From Rhizophlyctis rosea (Eukaryota > Chytridiomycota > Chytridiomycetes > Rhizophlyctidales > Rhizophlyctidaceae), in contig JADGJC010000054.1 of assembly GCA_027596075.1 (NCBI GenBank), forward strand, positions 13,291 through 77,290: a DNA stretch of 64,000 bases, read 5' to 3'. The notes beneath the pieces are model-generated. The model was not told where the DNA came from and searched no databases. It saw only the letters and a list, made by a program, of their open reading frames with translations. The position numbers were made by a program, and so were the translations under genes. Shown here piece after piece: positions 58,411 through 64,000 of this stretch (within the stretch, counting starts at the first letter, position 1; each line of letters opens with the position of its first letter).

Positions 58411-61400
58411 TCACCACAAATGGAGCATCACCATAGCGTCTACTCGATGGATCGTCTCTACATCAGCCCATTCCTTTTTGAACATCAGTAATTGTCCATT
58501 AATACCCCGACTCCAGTTGAGCAATAATTTCGAGCTGAAACAGACGGAAAGATATCTAGGCGCATGAGGAGCTTCATTTATGAAAAAGCTGTGGCGCTGA
58601 CTGCGCTGCCACGTCCACCATAACGGGCATGATCTAGTGATCTGAAGAAAAAGAGAACACGTGATTGGAGCATGCTGGATGCGAACGTAGCAGTGCACGC
58701 ACAGAACGTCGCAAAGTTTCAAAATTGCACATTGAATGGTTAGACATGCGCCTCTATCGATCGTATTATCCACACTTTCTTCAAGGTACATGATCCGACA
58801 AGCTGATATTGACGGCTGAAGCGTAAGCAGTCATATTTCATAAGCTCAACACGCACTCATTAGATGCGATTCAGATTGGCACATCGGTGTGCGTGCCACC
58901 TGATCCTGTGGAATATCTCTTCCTTGTGTTGTTTTGTCCTTTTCATCTCCATGTCCCGCATAAGCTGGAATGAAGACTTAGTTCGTCCCCCCCACGCCCC
59001 CACCCCCCCCCCCAAAGCCGTCAATTACCTATTCAATGTTTCCTTCGTAAAACGAGTGAAAATCATAAGTTGTCTGAGAAGATGCGATTTAGTACTTTTG
59101 GAGGAGGAAGCACGTGTAATAAGGTGCGGTTTGGTGGCAATACCTACACGTGGACAGCAGTTCAGGATTTATCGAGATCCCGTGCACACATGTATATCGT
59201 CGTTATTTAATTCGAAGAACCCCGGTCAAATTCGAGTTGCTTTGCCTGGTAATTGATGAAGCTTAAAAAGGAACATGGGGCCGGGAATGAGATAGGATGG
59301 AGCGATGTGGTCAGCTAGATTTTTGCAATTGTGATAAAGCAGATGTAAATGCCGTCAATTCATCAGTGTAGAACGGATTATGATCAAGTTCCAACCATCG
59401 TTGCACGGTCTGCTACACGAAAAGAAATGCGGAATTGGTAAGGTATTGAGTGAAGAATTCACTAGCTTGCTGTTCTCATCTAGTTCATCTGAGCTGTGAA
59501 CGGACATTTTGAAGCATATCGCCAAATTGACATCCCTAAAGTCTTTGGTCCCAACATGTACAGCAATTGAACTGAAACGGAGAAAAAGATCCGAAATTCT
59601 GACTAATTCTTTGAGACCACCAACAGCCAGGCTGGACAAAGGCAAGGTCCGACTTAGAATAGCATACCCTCTATTCCCGACCTGAAGGTATCCAAAAAAG
59701 GTACCAATTACAATTGTGCACATATGCAACAATCAAAGTAATCAACCCAGCCCAACCCACTCCTCACCCACAAGTCCCCGTGGGGCTCATCGGACAGTGG
59801 CGAGCAACACGCAAAACGAAAAACGACAAGAAAAAGTAGACTAAGGGGAAACTTACATCCTGAGTTGCGCCAGTGCCCCGTTGGACGATTTGGTTGTGGA
59901 ACTCCTGATTCGGTGCATTTTTCAAGGACTTGGGTCTTGTGCAGAGTTCATTTACAAAGAAAAAGAAAAAGTCGATACCAACAATTCTAGCAGAGACACC
60001 CTGCCGAACCCCGACCAGACAGAGGTGTTTGTCATCTTGACCAACCCAAAAACGGATGGATTGATCAAGGTCTGATTTGTCTTTGCCTTGAGTTGGAACT
60101 TGAAGAAAAACAAAAAACAATTGGATGATCACCCTCTCACTCATTTGTTCCGCAGTCCTTCTGGAAACACATGCTAGCTCTTTCTACATGTTCATTGGTG
60201 ATGCTGCACCTTTGCATGCTGCGAGGAAATCTGCACCTACAATACTGAGTGCCCAAAACTAATCCAAAGGAAACAAAGCCCTCGACTGCAGAACGATTCT
60301 ACTTTTTGGACTATCTCGCGCGAATCTATCCAAAAAACACATGCAAGATACCGTTGAAGGAACACACCCCTTCCCATCTTTCGCCAACCAGCACTCATCG
60401 CCCTCATACATGCCCCATTTACAGAACCAACACACTCCTGAACCCAACCTTCCCTTCAATCATATGATCCATGGCTTCCTGCGGTAAGTTATAAACGTCC
60501 GCTCATAAAGCAACTATAACGATTATCGTTTCAGATCAAAGAAGGTACGAGCGAAAGGTAGTTGAGGGGCTTTAGGGTGGCCGGGGGCATGAAGAAGTAT
60601 TTGTTGCCCCCTATGCGGGGCTGAACACTGGACAGGGGGAAAAAAGCTGAAACAGGAGAAAGAGGAACTTGGATTTAGGACTGAGTGGCACGCACATCGA
60701 CTTGGCATTCCAAGTGCCCCACGATGTCGAATGAAGTGATAAGGGGGCATGTTGAGCCATATCAAAATCATTATTTAGGTTTTACCTGTCAATTTCAGCT
60801 ATGTCCAATCATGTACCTTGAAGAAAGAGTAGGTAAGATATTGATCGAAAAATGCATGTCAATCATTTCTTTGAGTTCTTTGCACAAATTACATCGATGG
60901 TGTTGAGTATCTTCATTCGCTGTGCGTGTTTTCCTTTTTCCCCTTCGAAACTACAGTCCCCGGACAAAATGTTTTCCATGCACAGTGATTGCGCCACACT
61001 GGTCCAGTGACACCCCACTCAAATACTTTTGTCGGGGTACTGTAGCCCGTATGTGTAGCGCGGTTCTGATGAGTTAATATTTTGTCCACGTGCGTTTGCG
61101 GGTCGTTTATTTTTGAAGTCAAGTCGTCTGGGTGATTGATGAGATTCATAGAAAGCCATCCGATGAGGGGATTGAGGATGCGGGCATGGGCGATGTGGTG
61201 AGACTTGATGTTTGGTAGTAGGTGAGGAAGGGGGTGTTTACCGTGAAGGATGGCATAAATGCAGATTGTAGAACAGGTTATGAACGAGTTCCAAGAGTCT
61301 CTGCGTGGTCTTCTGAAAGAGCCAGAAAGATAGATGTGGTGGTCGCAACCGATTGAGAGAGGAGACCCAGCAGCCTGCTGTTCTGGGTTGAGCGGTAATG

Positions 61401-61647
61401 GGACTTCTCAAAATATGTAACCACGGTGACAACCCAGAGTCTTCGGTCCCTCTGTACACCACCTCCGTTGAAAGGGATAAAAAGATCCGAAATTCTGACT
61501 GGTTCTTTGAGACCAGCAACAGCTTGGCTGACCAAACGCAAGCTTTGACGTGAATAACACAACCTGTATTCCATGCTCCAAAACATATCCAAAAAAGCAC
61601 GTGCAAAAATACAATTATAAAAATAACCCTTCTACCCACAACACCCC
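58411..61647. repeat. Diverged duplicated segments between the gap and CYP51
   Basis: Two minus-strand segments, 59732-59355 and 61592-61238, share a core (plus strand AAAAAGATCCGAAATTCTGA then TTCTTTGAGACCA) and encode LKELVRISDLFLRF and LKEPVRISDLFIPF respectively. Downstream they also share a block encoding LELDHNPFYTDEL or LELVHNLFYNLHL. A third, weaker relative lies near 58.52-58.56 kb, with a plus-strand echo (AVHNLFCALD) at 58340-58376. The copies look like decayed members of a duplicated gene whose family I do not recognise. The rest of the interval holds no supportable gene. Confidence 0.5.
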
Positions 61648-63878
<2,231 letters not shown>

Positions 63879-64000
63879 CTTGCTGTAGAGGTAACAGCGT
63901 AGATCAGTAAGATGACTTGTACTGCTACCGGCGCTCTTGAACCTCACCTCTTTTGTGCTGGACCAAAAGGAGCGGTTGCGTCTCGCTACGTAGTATATGT
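63879..64000. other. 5' flank of CYP51 to the window edge
   Basis: Only 122 bases of upstream sequence are present. An in-frame ATG at about 63947 would add residues but the conserved protein starts at 63878. No sterol-response element was seen in this short piece. Confidence 0.3.

Overview
The window is nuclear DNA of a filamentous or zoosporic fungus. The genes are eukaryotic and most are split by short GT-AG introns (about 57-100 nt, many with CTAAC- or CTGAT-like branch points). Products include a sterol 14-alpha-demethylase (CYP51), a P-type IID (ENA-like) cation ATPase, a GH131 glucanase and a GH5 cellulase with two CBM1 domains. This set suggests a plant-debris degrader. An EED/ESC-like Polycomb protein and the intron-dense genes would fit an early-diverging lineage such as Chytridiomycota, but that placement is inference. 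No RNA gene, intact transposon or CRISPR array could be supported.

Layout: 1-187 is the 3' end of a membrane-protein gene. 0.6-1.0 kb is a C-skewed minus-strand stretch that may be a decayed gene. 1.7-2.35 kb (-) encodes a small secreted protein. 3.7-6.8 kb (+) encodes the P-type ATPase. 8.6-9.6 kb (+) encodes secreted GH131. 10.1-12.7 kb (-) encodes the GH5-linker-CBM1-linker-CBM1 protein, whose acid/base Glu is replaced by Ala. 13.9-14.5 kb (-) is an unknown 179-residue protein. 16.3-17.3 kb (-) is a PIG-X/PBN1-like subunit of GPI mannosyltransferase I. 17.4-28.9 kb is an 11-kb stretch with no supportable gene. 29.3-30.1 kb (+) is an HSP20-like protein. It is followed at 30.24-34.55 kb by a highly diverged tandem array with a period near 300 bp.

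37.3-38.9 kb (-) is the EED-like WD40 gene, with an apparent frameshift. 39.1-42.9 kb (-) is one 1268-codon exon encoding an acidic nuclear protein with a SUMO-interaction-like motif, zinc-binding Cys/His clusters and a PIP box. 43.4-45.3 kb (-) is a histidine acid phosphatase. 45.8-51.9 kb (-) holds three tandem paralogues that combine a U-box/RING-like domain, a TRAF-like zinc finger and a coiled coil. They share an identical five-exon plan; the most upstream copy carries a frameshift. 52-61 kb holds fragments: a possible Suppressor-of-fused-like segment, a helix-rich gene, a 10-N assembly gap and diverged duplicated segments. 61.6-63.9 kb (-) is CYP51.

The two secreted carbohydrate-active proteins fit a role in plant cell-wall breakdown. 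CYP51 and PIG-X serve sterol and GPI-anchor synthesis at the ER, and the ATPase serves ion homeostasis. The EED-like protein and the PIP/SIM protein point to chromatin and replication. Two window-wide features deserve attention: the coding strand switches in blocks between C-rich and G-rich synonymous usage, and the 300-bp array and the U-box cluster show local tandem duplication at very different ages.
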